DNA from: Thalassobacillus pellis
Lineage (GTDB): Bacteria; Bacillota; Bacilli; Bacillales; Halobacillaceae
Direction of reading: 5' to 3'
Assembly: GCF_016908295.1 (NCBI RefSeq)
Contig: NZ_JAFBDO010000005.1
Span: 186,001 to 250,000 of the forward strand
DNA length: 64,000 nt
Shown here: piece by piece, positions 7,845 through 15,578 of the stretch
How the letters are laid out: the number at the start of each line of letters is the position of its first letter
How positions within the stretch are numbered: position 1 is the stretch's first letter
Translations under genes and position numbers: made by a program
Notes under the pieces: generated by a model
Told to the model about the DNA's origin: nothing
Databases searched by the model: none
Seen by the model: only the letters and a program-made list of their open reading frames with translations

Positions 7845-8399
7845 ATGACAGACAAAAAGAACGAGGAAGCTAAAGCATCGATAGAAGATGCAAAAGCACG
7901 CGTAATTGATTCGATTGCTGAAACCATGGATCTGTATGGAGTGACACGCAGCGCAGGGACACTTTATGGAACCATGTATTTTGAGAAAGATATGACCCTA
8001 GATGAAATGCGGGAAAAACTGGGCATGAGCAAACCGAGTATGAGTACGGGGGTTAAGAAACTCGAGGACTATAATATTGTGAAGAAAACTTTTAGAAAAG
8101 GGACAAGGAAGCATACGTTTGTAGCTGAAAAAGATTTCTTCCGTTTCTTTGAAAATTACTTCACGAAAAAATGGATTCGAGAAGCAAAAATTAATCTTGA
8201 AGCGATTGAACAGTCCCAGAAAGAATTAATCAGGGTTATAGAGTCTGAGAATGTTGAAGATGACTTAAAGCAGGAAGCCGAAGAATACTTTCAGCAGATG
8301 GAAGCTTCCAAGCCTTATTATCATTGGCTGCAAAAATTAGTTGCTGCTATTGAAAATGGTGACTTATTCGATTATTTACCTGTTGATCAGGAAGAATAG
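7845..8399 (+). CDS. gbsR: GbsR, choline-responsive MarR-type repressor
   Basis: GbsR is a dimeric winged-helix repressor that senses choline and controls choline uptake and oxidation. The 184-residue product (B. subtilis: about 180) has the family signature TMDLYGVTRSAGTLYGTMYF, then the recognition region LDEMREKLGMSKPSMSTGVKKLEDYNIVKK. The C-terminal half is long and helical, ending in YYHWLQKLVAAIENGDLFDYLP. Its start ATG follows AGGGGGGTAGTA. It is divergent from gbsAB and followed by an SSS transporter gene. Two related dyads lie in the 257-bp shared regulatory region. The assignment rests on sequence features plus context and is strong. Confidence 0.92.
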   Translation: MTDKKNEEAKASIEDAKARVIDSIAETMDLYGVTRSAGTLYGTMYFEKDMTLDEMREKLGMSKPSMSTGVKKLEDYNIVKKTFRKGTRKHTFVAEKDFFRFFENYFTKKWIREAKINLEAIEQSQKELIRVIESENVEDDLKQEAEEYFQQMEASKPYYHWLQKLVAAIENGDLFDYLPVDQEE

Positions 8400-8400
8400 C

Positions 8401-8444
8401 TGCGTAGACCCTGGCATAACGAGTTTATGCTGAGGGAATACGCA
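8401..8444 (+). other. Long imperfect hairpin between gbsR and the SSS transporter gene
   Basis: Outer arms TGCGTA / TACGCA, middle arms CCCT / AGGG and inner arms GCATAA / TTATGC fold into one three-tiered stem. No T-run follows, so it is not a standard terminator. It could stabilise mRNA or set the ratio of gbsR to the transporter. Confidence 0.5.
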
Positions 8445-8499
8445 CGTCCGTTATAATTTACGGAAAATTCATAATATTCAAACTTCAGAGGTGATGCTA

Positions 8500-10140
8500 G
8501 TGTTAGAGAGTAATAAAGAGAGCTTTTGGAAAAAGAATGCACCCGTATTATTTCTTGTAGCGTTATTTGCCATTATTCTTATTTATATTGCTGCAACCAA
8601 CAAAGACATCCATTGGGGCGGTTTCATTGGAATGATTGCCTTCTATGCCCTTGTCTACTATATTGGTGCTTTTTATGCCGGTAAAAAATCCAATACACTT
8701 GGAGATATGATGGTTGCAAAGCGTAGTCTCCCGTTAGGTGTCGCTATGTTCACGATGGCAGCGACATGGGTAGGAGGAGGATACATCAATGGAACGGCTG
8801 AATTCACCTATAGTGATGGCCTTGTTTGGGCACAGGCTCCTTGGGGATATGCCCTGAGTCTTATTATAGGCGGTATTTTCTATGCAAGAAAAATGCGCCG
8901 CTACGAATTTATGACAATCATCGACCCATTGGAGCAAAGGTTTGGCAAGAAGATGGCAGGTGTTCTGTATATCCCTGCTTTATTAGGAGAATTATTCTGG
9001 AGTGCAGCGATACTTACTGCACTTGGAACTACCTTTGGAACAATTCTTAATATCGATTTTACGACCTCTATCATACTATCCGGGATAATTGCTGTCGCGT
9101 ATACGGTTCTAGGAGGAATGTGGGCTGTTGCTTATACAGACTTATTCCAGATGGCTGTACTCTTGCTCGGCTTGTTCCTGATTGTACCATTCGCACTGGG
9201 GCAGGCTGGCGGTCTTGAGTCAGCATGGAGCAACTATTCTGCTGAGCTGGGCTCTTATGCCCAATTGTTTCCGCCAATCAATGGCTGGCAGGATCCAGCC
9301 TGGGGCAACTGGTATTGGAATTGGATTGACTATGCTTTACTGCTGATTTTCGGTGGAATTGCCTGGCAGGTTTATTTCCAGCGTGTGCTTTCAGCAAAGA
9401 ATGAAAAAACTGCTATGTGGCTGTCTATTTTTGCGGGAATCATCTGCCTAATTGCTGCAGTCCCTGCTGTAATAATTGGAGTTATTGGATTTAATGTCGA
9501 CTGGGCAGGCATGGGATTGCCGGCTCCAGAGAATGCTGCCGTCATTTTGCCGCACGTACTCCGTTACTTGACCCCGGAAATTGTTGCTGCCATAGGGTTG
9601 GGTGGACTTGCTGCAGCAGTGATGTCATCCATGGATTCTTCTATTTTATCTGCATCTTCCATGGCTTCCTGGAATATTTACCGCCCACTTATCAACCCGA
9701 AGGCCAGTGATGATAAACTGAAAAAAGTAATCAAAAGGACAATCATTTTCATTGGGGTAGGGGCTATGATCATTGCCCTTAATGTTAAAAGTGTCTACAC
9801 GCTCTGGTATTTGGCGTCAGATCTTGTCTATACTGTGTTGTTTCCACAATTGACTATGGCGCTTTTTTATAAGAATGCGAATCTGTACGGGTCCATTGCG
9901 GGGTTTGCAGTAGCTGTCTTCCTGCGGTTGGGAGGCGGCGAGCCGTCACTTGGACTATCGCCATTCCTTCCTTATCCCATGATGACTGATGAGGGAATTG
10001 TATTATTCCCTTTCCGTACTCTTGCTTGTATTTCAGCTTTTATATTTATTTTTGCTGTATCTGAACTTACGAAGAAAAAGTGCAAACCTAGGCCCTTAAA
10101 GCTTCCTAGTGAAAAAGAAGAGACTGCCAAGGCCAGCTGA
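8500..10140 (+). CDS. gbsU: Sodium:solute symporter (SSS family), probable choline/betaine uptake
   Basis: This polytopic membrane protein of about 546 residues has some 13 hydrophobic segments and typical SSS features, for example SNTLGDMMVAKRSLPLGVAMFTMAATWVGGGYINGTAEF near the N-terminus and the conserved GGLAAAVMSSMDSSILSASS late in the chain. It resembles the SLC5 branch that includes high-affinity choline transporters. GTG at 8500 is favoured because AGAGGTGA lies 6 bases upstream; GTG 8491 and ATG 8494 fall inside that site. It follows gbsR on the same strand after 100 bases containing a hairpin. The choline or betaine substrate is inferred from neighbours. From memory, the Halobacillus halophilus gbs cluster carries a gene called gbsU in this position; the symbol is used on that basis. 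Confidence 0.8.
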   Translation: MLESNKESFWKKNAPVLFLVALFAIILIYIAATNKDIHWGGFIGMIAFYALVYYIGAFYAGKKSNTLGDMMVAKRSLPLGVAMFTMAATWVGGGYINGTAEFTYSDGLVWAQAPWGYALSLIIGGIFYARKMRRYEFMTIIDPLEQRFGKKMAGVLYIPALLGELFWSAAILTALGTTFGTILNIDFTTSIILSGIIAVAYTVLGGMWAVAYTDLFQMAVLLLGLFLIVPFALGQAGGLESAWSNYSAELGSYAQLFPPINGWQDPAWGNWYWNWIDYALLLIFGGIAWQVYFQRVLSAKNEKTAMWLSIFAGIICLIAAVPAVIIGVIGFNVDWAGMGLPAPENAAVILPHVLRYLTPEIVAAIGLGGLAAAVMSSMDSSILSASSMASWNIYRPLINPKASDDKLKKVIKRTIIFIGVGAMIIALNVKSVYTLWYLASDLVYTVLFPQLTMALFYKNANLYGSIAGFAVAVFLRLGGGEPSLGLSPFLPYPMMTDEGIVLFPFRTLACISAFIFIFAVSELTKKKCKPRPLKLPSEKEETAKAS

Positions 10141-10152
10141 CAGCTCCAATAT

Positions 10153-10213
10153 GGCTGCCTGTGCTTTGTCCTGACTTTTACAATAAGGTCAAAGATTGAG
10201 CAGGCAGTCTTTT
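10153..10213 (+). terminator. Long-stem terminator after the SSS transporter gene
   Basis: GGCTGCCTG (10153-10161) pairs with CAGGCAGTC (10201-10209) around a structured loop (CTTTG / CAAAG inside), followed by TTTT. Confidence 0.65.
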
Positions 10214-10328
10214 CCACGTTTAATAGGGAAATAATTTAAACATTAGAGAGGATTATTTCCTGGGGAATATTGTAGAGAGATGAAAAGAATTGTAAAATAA
10301 AAGCACAATGTTAAAAGTGGGTGGATGG

Positions 10329-10946
10329 ATGGACATCAGAAAAATGCAATATCTAATTCAGTTACAGACAATGTCAGCGATCAGGGGGCAAAGTACCTCA
10401 ACTATGACAGATAGTGTAATGAACTTGGCTTTTCAAAGTGTTTTGGAAGCGGCCATGTCTAATGTTACTGCAGAGGCGAGGCCATCTCGGCAATTGACCA
10501 GCTTGAATGCTTTTCAGCCTAAGCCGGTCCAGGTGACTTATGCACCGGATAACAGTATACCAAAAGCAGAAAGCAGTTCTGGCATTGACAAGCTTATTGA
10601 AACAGCTGGAGAAAAGTATGGTGTCGCACAAAATCTGATCCGTTCTGTCATAAAAAATGAATCAAATTTCAACCCACTGGCAGAAAGCCATGCAGGCGCC
10701 CAGGGATTGATGCAGTTAATGCCTGGCACAGCCAGATGGCTTGGAGTGGAAAATGCATTTGATCCCGCTCAAAATATCATGGGCGGCACAAAATACTTAA
10801 AGCAAATGCTTGATCGTTATAGTGGAAATACTGAATTAGCCCTGGCAGCTTACAATGCTGGCCCAGGGAACGTGGATAAATACGGGGGAATCCCGCCGTT
10901 TGATGAAACACAAAACTATGTTAGAAAAGTGATGGCTCATATATAA
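10329..10946 (+). CDS. Lytic transglycosylase (SLT domain), CwlQ/YjbJ-like
   Basis: The enzyme cleaves the glycan strand of peptidoglycan. The C-terminal 110 residues form the SLT fold: the catalytic Glu lies in [20 protein letters not shown], followed by [32 protein letters not shown] and [21 protein letters not shown], all canonical motifs. There is no signal peptide; the N-terminal 80 residues are a polar, Met/Gln-rich region as in B. subtilis CwlQ. Starts at 10308, 10317 and 10329 are possible. I chose ATG 10329, which follows GTGGGTGG and gives the N-terminus MDIRKMQ seen in relatives. It is a single gene with a bidirectional terminator behind it. Confidence 0.87.
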   Translation: MDIRKMQYLIQLQTMSAIRGQSTSTMTDSVMNLAFQSVLEAAMSNVTAEARPSRQLTSLNAFQPKPVQVTYAPDNSIPKAESSSGIDKLIETAGEKYGVAQNLIRSVIKNESNFNPLAESHAGAQGLMQLMPGTARWLGVENAFDPAQNIMGGTKYLKQMLDRYSGNTELALAAYNAGPGNVDKYGGIPPFDETQNYVRKVMAHI

Positions 10947-11000
10947 AGAAGAAGGCTGGCGAACGCGATTTCTACATAAGCCAGCCTTCTTCTTTTTATT
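10945..11000. terminator. Bidirectional terminator between convergent genes
   Basis: AAAGAAGAAGGCTGGC (10945-10960) is the exact reverse complement of 10980-10995. A T-run follows on the plus strand and an A-rich arm precedes it. It overlaps both stop codons. Confidence 0.85.
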
Positions 11001-11547
11001 TGTCGGAGTCCAACTGTTTACTCATTTCTATATATTTCACAAAAACACTGGACAGTTCTTTCAATCGATTGATGACATCCTCATCAATCAGTTCACCTTG
11101 TGTGGAGAAATGGCTAGTGTGCGTATAAACGTAATTCGGAGTTACAAGGCAGCGGAAATAATTCAATATCGGCTTGAGCTGGTTCTCGATAACCAGATGA
11201 TGCTGCAGGGTGCCTCCATTTGCCACGATGGAAACTGGTTTATATCGCATGGCTAATGGAGAAAGTCCATCGAAAAGGTTCTTCAAAGTACCAGGGATCG
11301 AACCCTGGAAAATCGGCGTTGCAATGATGTATGCATCTGCTTCCTCGACGTGGCTGATCAGTTTCTGCATGTCTTCATTGTATTGATCGTTCGGACGACC
11401 ATCGATGAATTGCATTTCATAATCAGAAAGGTTGATGATGTTTGTTTCATATTTGTCCGAAATGTCATTTATATATTTCTCTGTTGCTTCCAGAAGTGTC
11501 TTTGTTTTGTCACCGACAATAGTGCCGTTGATTAATGCTACTTTCAT
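10996..11547 (-). CDS. NADPH-dependent FMN reductase family protein
   Basis: This 183-residue flavodoxin-fold protein reduces FMN or quinone/azo-type substrates using NAD(P)H. It opens with the beta strand MKVALINGTIVGDKTKTLL that contacts the FMN phosphate, and has YIIATPIFQGSIPGTLKNLFDGL, the hallmark second FMN loop with the catalytic-site PG(T/A)LKN motif. The cognate electron acceptor is unknown. The start ATG is 9 bases after AAAGGAG. It is convergent with the transglycosylase gene and shares its terminator. Family call is firm; specific function is not. Confidence 0.82.
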   Translation of the reverse strand: MKVALINGTIVGDKTKTLLEATEKYINDISDKYETNIINLSDYEMQFIDGRPNDQYNEDMQKLISHVEEADAYIIATPIFQGSIPGTLKNLFDGLSPLAMRYKPVSIVANGGTLQHHLVIENQLKPILNYFRCLVTPNYVYTHTSHFSTQGELIDEDVINRLKELSSVFVKYIEMSKQLDSDK

Positions 11548-11714
11548 CTCTTACATCTCCTTTACGCAAACTGAAAAGCTTTGATTTTTTTGCATAATCC
11601 ATTGATAATGTTAAACGAAAGCCGGGAAATTCGCAATTATCGTCATTCGAATACATGAGGACCAACCATTAGAAAAACAATTCAAGAAAAAAGAATGACA
11701 AGGAGCTGACTGCA

Positions 11715-11987
11715 TTGATCAGAATATGGAAACGCGTGAAATTCCTATTTAACCTAAAAAGATCGCTCCCTTTCCTGAAGGATTTTTTCCTTTCAAACGA
11801 AATCAGCCGATTGAAAAAAGTCATATCGGTGAGTTTTGTTTTAGCCTATTTGTTAATTCCATTTGATTTGATTCCGGACTTTTTGACAGTGCTGGGAATC
11901 GTTGATGACGTCACCATTTTCACCCTTGTTTTTCAGCAGATTGTTAAAATGGCACCACAGACCCTTAGGGAAAAGCATGGGCTATAG
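11715..11987 (+). CDS. YkvA/DUF1232 family small membrane protein
   Basis: The product has 90 residues and a TTG start 9 bases after AGGAG. The diagnostic DUF1232 core is present: SFVLAYLLIPFDLIPDFLTVLGIVDDVTIF, a hydrophobic segment with the conserved PFDLIPDF and DD motifs. DUF1232 proteins occur widely and are thought to sit in the membrane; their role is undefined. The basic N-terminus (IRIWKRVKFLFNLKRSL) probably lies on the cytoplasmic side. It stands 70 bases before the ohr gene on the same strand, so the two may be co-transcribed. Confidence 0.82.
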   Translation: MIRIWKRVKFLFNLKRSLPFLKDFFLSNEISRLKKVISVSFVLAYLLIPFDLIPDFLTVLGIVDDVTIFTLVFQQIVKMAPQTLREKHGL

Positions 11988-12057
11988 GAAGGTTTAAATG
12001 GCTTGTTAAACAGGGTACATGGTGTAGTGAAAGGAAAATTATGCAAGGAGTGATAGG

Positions 12058-12477
12058 ATGAGTGACGTAATATTTACTACCACAGCAACAGCCAAGGGCG
12101 GACGTGACGGTCATGTAAAATCTGAAGACGGCCTTATTGACTTTAATGTCGTCATGCCTGGGGAAGATAAGAGTGAAACTGGCACCAATCCCGAACAACT
12201 ATTTGCAGCTGCCTATGCCACATGCTATGACGGAGCATTGAATCTTGTGGCAGATAAAAAGAAAAAGGATATTGACTCCACGTTGACTGCAGATGTCAGT
12301 CTTTTAAAGGACCCAGAAGATAATGGTTTTAAAATTGGTGTAGTCCTGCATGTAGAAATTAATGGTGTTTCCCAAGAAGAAGCGGAAGAGCTGGCACAGG
12401 AAGCGCACAAAGTTTGCCCATATTCAAAAGCGACACGAGGCAATATTGAAGTTGAATTGAAGCCCAAAGCAGTATAA
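12058..12477 (+). CDS. ohr: Organic hydroperoxide resistance protein (Ohr/OsmC family)
   Basis: Ohr reduces organic hydroperoxides through two reactive cysteines and is recycled by dihydrolipoamide. Both cysteines are in place in the 139-residue product: Cys56 in AAAYATCYDGAL and Cys120 in AHKVCPYSKATRGNIEV. The N-terminal TTTATAKGGRDGHV is the conserved active-site strand with the peroxide-binding Arg. The start ATG follows AAGGAGTGATAGG. The usual OhrR regulator gene is not adjacent; a MarR-type gene lies far away at 45371, and any link is unproven. Confidence 0.9.
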   Translation: MSDVIFTTTATAKGGRDGHVKSEDGLIDFNVVMPGEDKSETGTNPEQLFAAAYATCYDGALNLVADKKKKDIDSTLTADVSLLKDPEDNGFKIGVVLHVEINGVSQEEAEELAQEAHKVCPYSKATRGNIEVELKPKAV

Positions 12478-12550
12478 ATAACATTAAAAAACGTGAGCTG
12501 CTAGTAAGAGGCCATTGAAAACTGAATTTTTAGAAAAGGCACCATTTAAA

Positions 12551-12595
12551 AAACGGTCTCTATGGAGTTTGATATCCATACAGACCGTTTTGTCT
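12551..12595 (+). terminator. Nested-hairpin terminator after ohr
   Basis: Outer arms AAACGGTCT / AGACCGTTT enclose an inner stem TATGGA / TCCATA, followed by TGTCTTTG. It shares the two-tier design of the terminators at 14595, 41471, 50941 and 54777. Confidence 0.65.
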
Positions 12596-12692
12596 TTGTC
12601 CTATTTTTATAAGATGGGCGGCGGTAAATAAAACTCTCTGCTTTCCTGTAAGGCTGTGCTTGCGGCAAGCATCAGCCGGTAAACGATCTAGA

Positions 12693-12830
12693 GAGCATAT
12701 TTTCACGCTGAGCGAGCGTATTTTGGAAGCGGGCGAGCATATTTTCATTCTGGGCGAACGTATTTTGGCAAAGGACGAGCATATTCCACCGCTGGGCGAG
12801 CATATTCTGTTCAGCGAGCATCTCCTGCCG
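12693..12830. repeat. 21-bp tandem repeat, about seven units
   Basis: Units begin GAGC(A/G)TATT and lie at 12693, 12714, 12735, 12756 and 12777 (21 bp each), then 12798 (18 bp) and a partial unit at 12816. The trailing part of each unit ends in (C/G)(T/G)G(A/G)GC. The region of 400 bases between ohr and the VOC gene contains no convincing gene: the open frame on the minus strand merely translates the repeat as a seven-residue pattern and lacks a ribosome binding site. Confidence 0.75.
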
Positions 12831-12900
12831 TGAGAATCAACGAAAAGTTTTTAACAGTTCCTTTAATTATAAGGGCTTTTTCAGTAAAAGGAGGTATTTG

Positions 12901-13389
12901 ATGACTTATCCACGCTCATTTTCCCATATTGGGTTGACTGTCCCAGATATAGAGAAAGCATACAAATTTTATACAGAAGTCATGGGATGGTATACGGTAA
13001 TGGAGCCGACGGAAATTATAGAGGATGAAAGTCCTGTAGGCGTTATGTGCAAAGATGTATTCGGCAAGGGCTGGGAGAAATTGTGGATTGCCCATTTATC
13101 GACAGCTGACAAGGTAGGTATTGAATTATTCCAGTTTCCTGAAAATGAAGGGAGCGGAAATGACTTCACTTATCAGAAAACAGGTATCTTCCATTATTGT
13201 GTACAGGACCCTGATTTGGAAGGCTTGCTTGGAAAAATTGTAGACTACGGCGGAAAACAGAAAATGCCAGTCAGATATTACTACCCAGATGAGAAACCGT
13301 ATAGGATGGTCTATTGTGAAGACCCATTTGGAAATTTAGTTGAAATATACAGCCATAGCTATGAGATGACTTATTCCGATACACCATGA
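12901..13389 (+). CDS. VOC superfamily protein (glyoxalase/dioxygenase fold)
   Basis: This 162-residue protein has the paired beta-alpha-beta-beta-beta modules of the vicinal oxygen chelate fold. The first begins FSHIGLTVPDIEKAYKFYTEVMGW and contains a likely metal-ligand His; the second has TGIFHYCVQDPDLEGLLGKI and ends in VYCEDPFGNLVEIYSH, with the C-terminal Glu ligand. Such proteins bind a divalent metal and act on thiol adducts or aromatic diols; the substrate cannot be read here. ATG 12901 is preceded by AAAGGAGG six bases upstream; an adjoining TTG at 12898 is less well placed. Confidence 0.82.
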   Translation: MTYPRSFSHIGLTVPDIEKAYKFYTEVMGWYTVMEPTEIIEDESPVGVMCKDVFGKGWEKLWIAHLSTADKVGIELFQFPENEGSGNDFTYQKTGIFHYCVQDPDLEGLLGKIVDYGGKQKMPVRYYYPDEKPYRMVYCEDPFGNLVEIYSHSYEMTYSDTP

Positions 13390-13425
13390 ATCTTATGCTA
13401 TGATGAAAATAAAGAGGTGGCGGTA

Positions 13426-13689
13426 ATGAATATTACAGATAGGGCAAGGGATCTTTTGGATGATATCCTACACGAACAAAAAGGCAGCTGTATAAGGGTA
13501 TATTTTGCAGGTTACGAACAAGGTGAACCCCAGCTTGGGGTAACATTTGCTGATCCGGAGGCAGATGATGAATTAACGAATATCAACGAGATTCCAGTCG
13601 CTATCGATCAGCGTATTATCCATCTGACGGAAAACCTTACCTTAGATGGACAGCCGTCACCAGATGGCCCAGAATTCAGCTGGAAATAA
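13426..13689 (+). CDS. HesB/IscA-like protein lacking the C-terminal CxC
   Basis: The 87-residue product has the HesB/YadR layout: N-terminal helix ITDRARDLLDDILHEQKG, a strand with CIRVYFAG, then LGVTFADPEADDE. Canonical A-type iron-sulfur carriers need three Cys, one in the first strand and a C-terminal CGC. Only the first is present here (CIRVYF); the C-terminus is PSPDGPEFSWK. It therefore belongs to the subgroup with reduced ligands and may not carry a cluster. ATG 13426 is 5 bases after AGAGGTGG. It follows the VOC gene by 36 bases and is probably in the same transcript; a strong terminator follows. Confidence 0.75.
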   Translation: MNITDRARDLLDDILHEQKGSCIRVYFAGYEQGEPQLGVTFADPEADDELTNINEIPVAIDQRIIHLTENLTLDGQPSPDGPEFSWK

Positions 13690-13699
13690 CCGAAAGACT

Positions 13700-13742
13700 A
13701 GAAAGCTGGATTGCGTATAATCGCAGTCCAGCTTTCTTTCGT
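13700..13742 (+). terminator. Rho-independent terminator of the VOC-HesB unit
   Basis: AGAAAGCTGGA-TTGCG pairs with CGCAG-TCCAGCTTTCT (13700-13715 with 13722-13737), followed by TTC. Confidence 0.75.
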
Positions 13743-13757
13743 AAGGGGGAGACTCTT

Positions 13758-14399
13758 TTGTCAGTTGCAGTATTTATAAGTGATTGGAAAACACCTCTTT
13801 CTAATGCATTGGAGGAGCGAATTAGGGGGTTGATTGGGAAGGATAAGCCATTGATTGGTTACATACCTTCCCGGACTGATGAAGAACGCAGGTATTTTTA
13901 CCCGATCAAACAACAATTTGACAGGCTTGGTGCAGCAGGCTATGTATATTGTGATGTTGATAAAGCGTTTGACCCTTTTGTATTGGGGAATTTATATAAT
14001 TGTAAGGCAATCTTTCTATCAGGCGGAAATACATTCCATTTTTTAACTGTACTAAAATCAAATGGCATGATCGAATGGCTGAAAAAATATGCCGAGGATG
14101 GAGGGGTGCTCATCGGTCTAAGTGCAGGCGGAATGATCATGACAGCTGATATCCTGGCTGCAGAATTCGTTGATGCAAAATATTTACCTGAATCAAGCAT
14201 GGAAAAAAGTGAATATGGCGGGATCGGGCTGGCTGATTTTCATTTCTATCCCCATTGGGAAGGGTCGAAGAATCAGCTTTGTGCTGTCGAGGAATTAAAA
14301 AAACTAACTTCTTCCCCTGTTATTGCATGTCCAGACGGGAGTGGAATGGTTATTATGGGGGACCGATTTGAATTCTACGGCAATCTCATCGAATTTTAG
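13758..14399 (+). CDS. Peptidase E-like protein (peptidase S51 / class I amidotransferase-like)
   Basis: Family members are Asp-specific dipeptidases with a Ser nucleophile at a nucleophile elbow; they also include cyanophycinase-like hydrolases. Here the elbow is GLSAGGMIMTAD (Ser122), preceded by AIFLSGGNTFHFL, the strand-loop that holds the oxyanion hole, and followed by the conserved FHFYPHWEG block. The product has 213 residues, normal for peptidase E. The TTG start lies 8 bases after AAGGGGGAGA. It may be co-transcribed with the 52-codon membrane gene that begins 15 bases after its stop. Confidence 0.83.
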   Translation: MSVAVFISDWKTPLSNALEERIRGLIGKDKPLIGYIPSRTDEERRYFYPIKQQFDRLGAAGYVYCDVDKAFDPFVLGNLYNCKAIFLSGGNTFHFLTVLKSNGMIEWLKKYAEDGGVLIGLSAGGMIMTADILAAEFVDAKYLPESSMEKSEYGGIGLADFHFYPHWEGSKNQLCAVEELKKLTSSPVIACPDGSGMVIMGDRFEFYGNLIEF

Positions 14400-14414
14400 A
14401 GGAGGAAACCCGTT

Positions 14415-14573
14415 ATGACAGAGAGTGTCATTGTTATTGCTGTTGTGTTGATTCTATTAGTGGTAAGCATGAGCTACCTTGTCCGCGCCAAAAGGAAGCG
14501 AATGGACTCGGCAGCAGCGGCTGAGCGTGAAATGGAAAAGGATCGAAATCAACAACGTCCACCTATGCCTTAA
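14415..14573 (+). CDS. Small membrane-anchored peptide, 52 aa
   Basis: An ATG at 14415 follows GAGGAGGAAACCCGTT and opens a 52-codon frame ending TAA. Residues 4-24 are a hydrophobic helix (SVIVIAVVLILLVVSMSYLV) followed by a strongly basic stretch RAKRKR and an Ala/Glu-rich polar tail ending QQRPPMP. This is a classic N-out signal-anchor miniprotein. I recognise no family. It lies 15 bases after the peptidase E-like stop, so translation is probably from the same mRNA. Confidence 0.7.
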   Translation: MTESVIVIAVVLILLVVSMSYLVRAKRKRMDSAAAAEREMEKDRNQQRPPMP

Positions 14574-14594
14574 TGAATTCAGTAAAACAAAAAA

Positions 14595-14640
14595 GGGGCT
14601 GACCTGATAAGTCTGTCTAGACTTTCGGTCAGCCCTTGTA
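14595..14640. terminator. Nested-hairpin terminator with AAGTCT/AGACTT core
   Basis: Outer arms GGGCTGACC / GGTCAGCCC enclose a perfect inner hairpin AAGTCT-GTCT-AGACTT (14609-14624). A-rich sequence on one side and T-rich on the other suggest it works for both converging genes. Confidence 0.75.
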
Positions 14641-14674
14641 TTGTATACATCAGATAGCCCCTCTGTTGTAAAGA

Positions 14675-15277
14675 TTAAAGGAACAATGTCAGAATTTGTT
14701 TAGCTAAATAAAGTGTAAGTAATAAGCAGATCAAGGTACTGATCCAAATGATGTGGTAAAGGTATGTTTTCAGGGAAGTGGCTGTCTCTTGAGTCTGCTG
14801 GGTTTGAGTATTTAGTTCCTGACTACGATTATTTTTGATGATATACCCGATTAAGATAAACAACACGACTGTAACTGGGTTCAGCTGCCCTTCCTTGAAA
14901 AGCTGTGTCAATGCTTTGTCATATAGTAGGGTAATGGGATCTGCTACAAGGCTGCCAGGATTAATAAAAGAAGGGTTGATTGATTGGTAGTACGGGGAAG
15001 TGGGGGATACTTGCAAGGAAGAGGAAGGTGTATTTATTTCTTTGGTATCAGAGGAGCTGGTATATGTCAATTCTTGGCTGTTTGATTTCTCTGTATTATC
15101 TGGTGAGTCATCGACAGGCATTGCGCCCTCGAGTTCCAAAGAGTTGGCGGGAGACTGGCTGGACGCTTGGACATGGTCAGGGGAGTCTGCAACCGACTGA
15201 TCTGCACTGTTAACAGCATCACCAAAAATCAGGCCTGTACCTAAAGCGACAACAACGAGAAATGATTTCATTGTCAT
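14675..15277 (-). CDS. Secreted or membrane protein of unknown function, two hydrophobic ends
   Basis: I do not recognise this 200-residue protein. ATG 15277 is chosen because GGGAGG lies 7 bases upstream. Residues 1-22 (MTMKSFLVVVALGTGLIFGD) look like a signal sequence. Residues about 25-110 are a low-complexity Ser/Asp/Gln/Pro linker without structure, consistent with extracellular exposure. The C-terminal 80 residues contain two membrane helices, VTVVLFILIGYII and YHIIWISTLICLLLTLYL, separated by a Gln/Thr-rich loop. No catalytic motif is seen. No partner gene on the same strand is close. Confidence 0.6.
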   Translation of the reverse strand: MTMKSFLVVVALGTGLIFGDAVNSADQSVADSPDHVQASSQSPANSLELEGAMPVDDSPDNTEKSNSQELTYTSSSDTKEINTPSSSLQVSPTSPYYQSINPSFINPGSLVADPITLLYDKALTQLFKEGQLNPVTVVLFILIGYIIKNNRSQELNTQTQQTQETATSLKTYLYHIIWISTLICLLLTLYLAKQILTLFL

Positions 15278-15528
15278 ATCAAGACCTCCCTTTGCTTGGT
15301 ATACTATAAATATATCATAAAATTCTGACAATATTATTGGGAAACAAGGAGGCTGTTTTTGGTGTAAAATGGCTCTTTCTGGGACGAGGTTGGGAAAAAT
15401 TTCTAAACAGGTATTTATTTATGGAAGATTACTAGAAAAGTATGGTATCGAAGAAAAAAGGAGATAATTCCATTTACAGAGTTATGCCAATATATTTCCA
15501 TTCCATCATTAGCTTCAAAATGTTCAGA

Positions 15529-15557
15529 GAAAAACCGTCTCCGATAAGACGGTTAAG
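15529..15557 (-). terminator. Terminator of the receptor-propeptide operon
   Basis: On the minus strand AACCGTCT-TATCGG-AGACGGTT is a perfect hairpin followed by TTTCTC. It lies 22 bases after the propeptide stop, closing the two-gene unit. Confidence 0.8.
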
Positions 15558-15578
15558 GGGAATATGTCTGTTCTATAT

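Noticed and set aside
12560-12748. Minus-strand frame with seven-residue repeats
   Set aside because: It is a translation of the 21-bp DNA repeat and the terminator; no translation signal.
12693-12830. CRISPR array
   Set aside because: Repeats are contiguous 21-bp units without unique spacers, and no cas gene is present.
15369-15467. A 32-codon plus-strand frame upstream of the signalling unit
   Set aside because: The only GGAGG is 16 bases from the start and the peptide has no recognisable feature.
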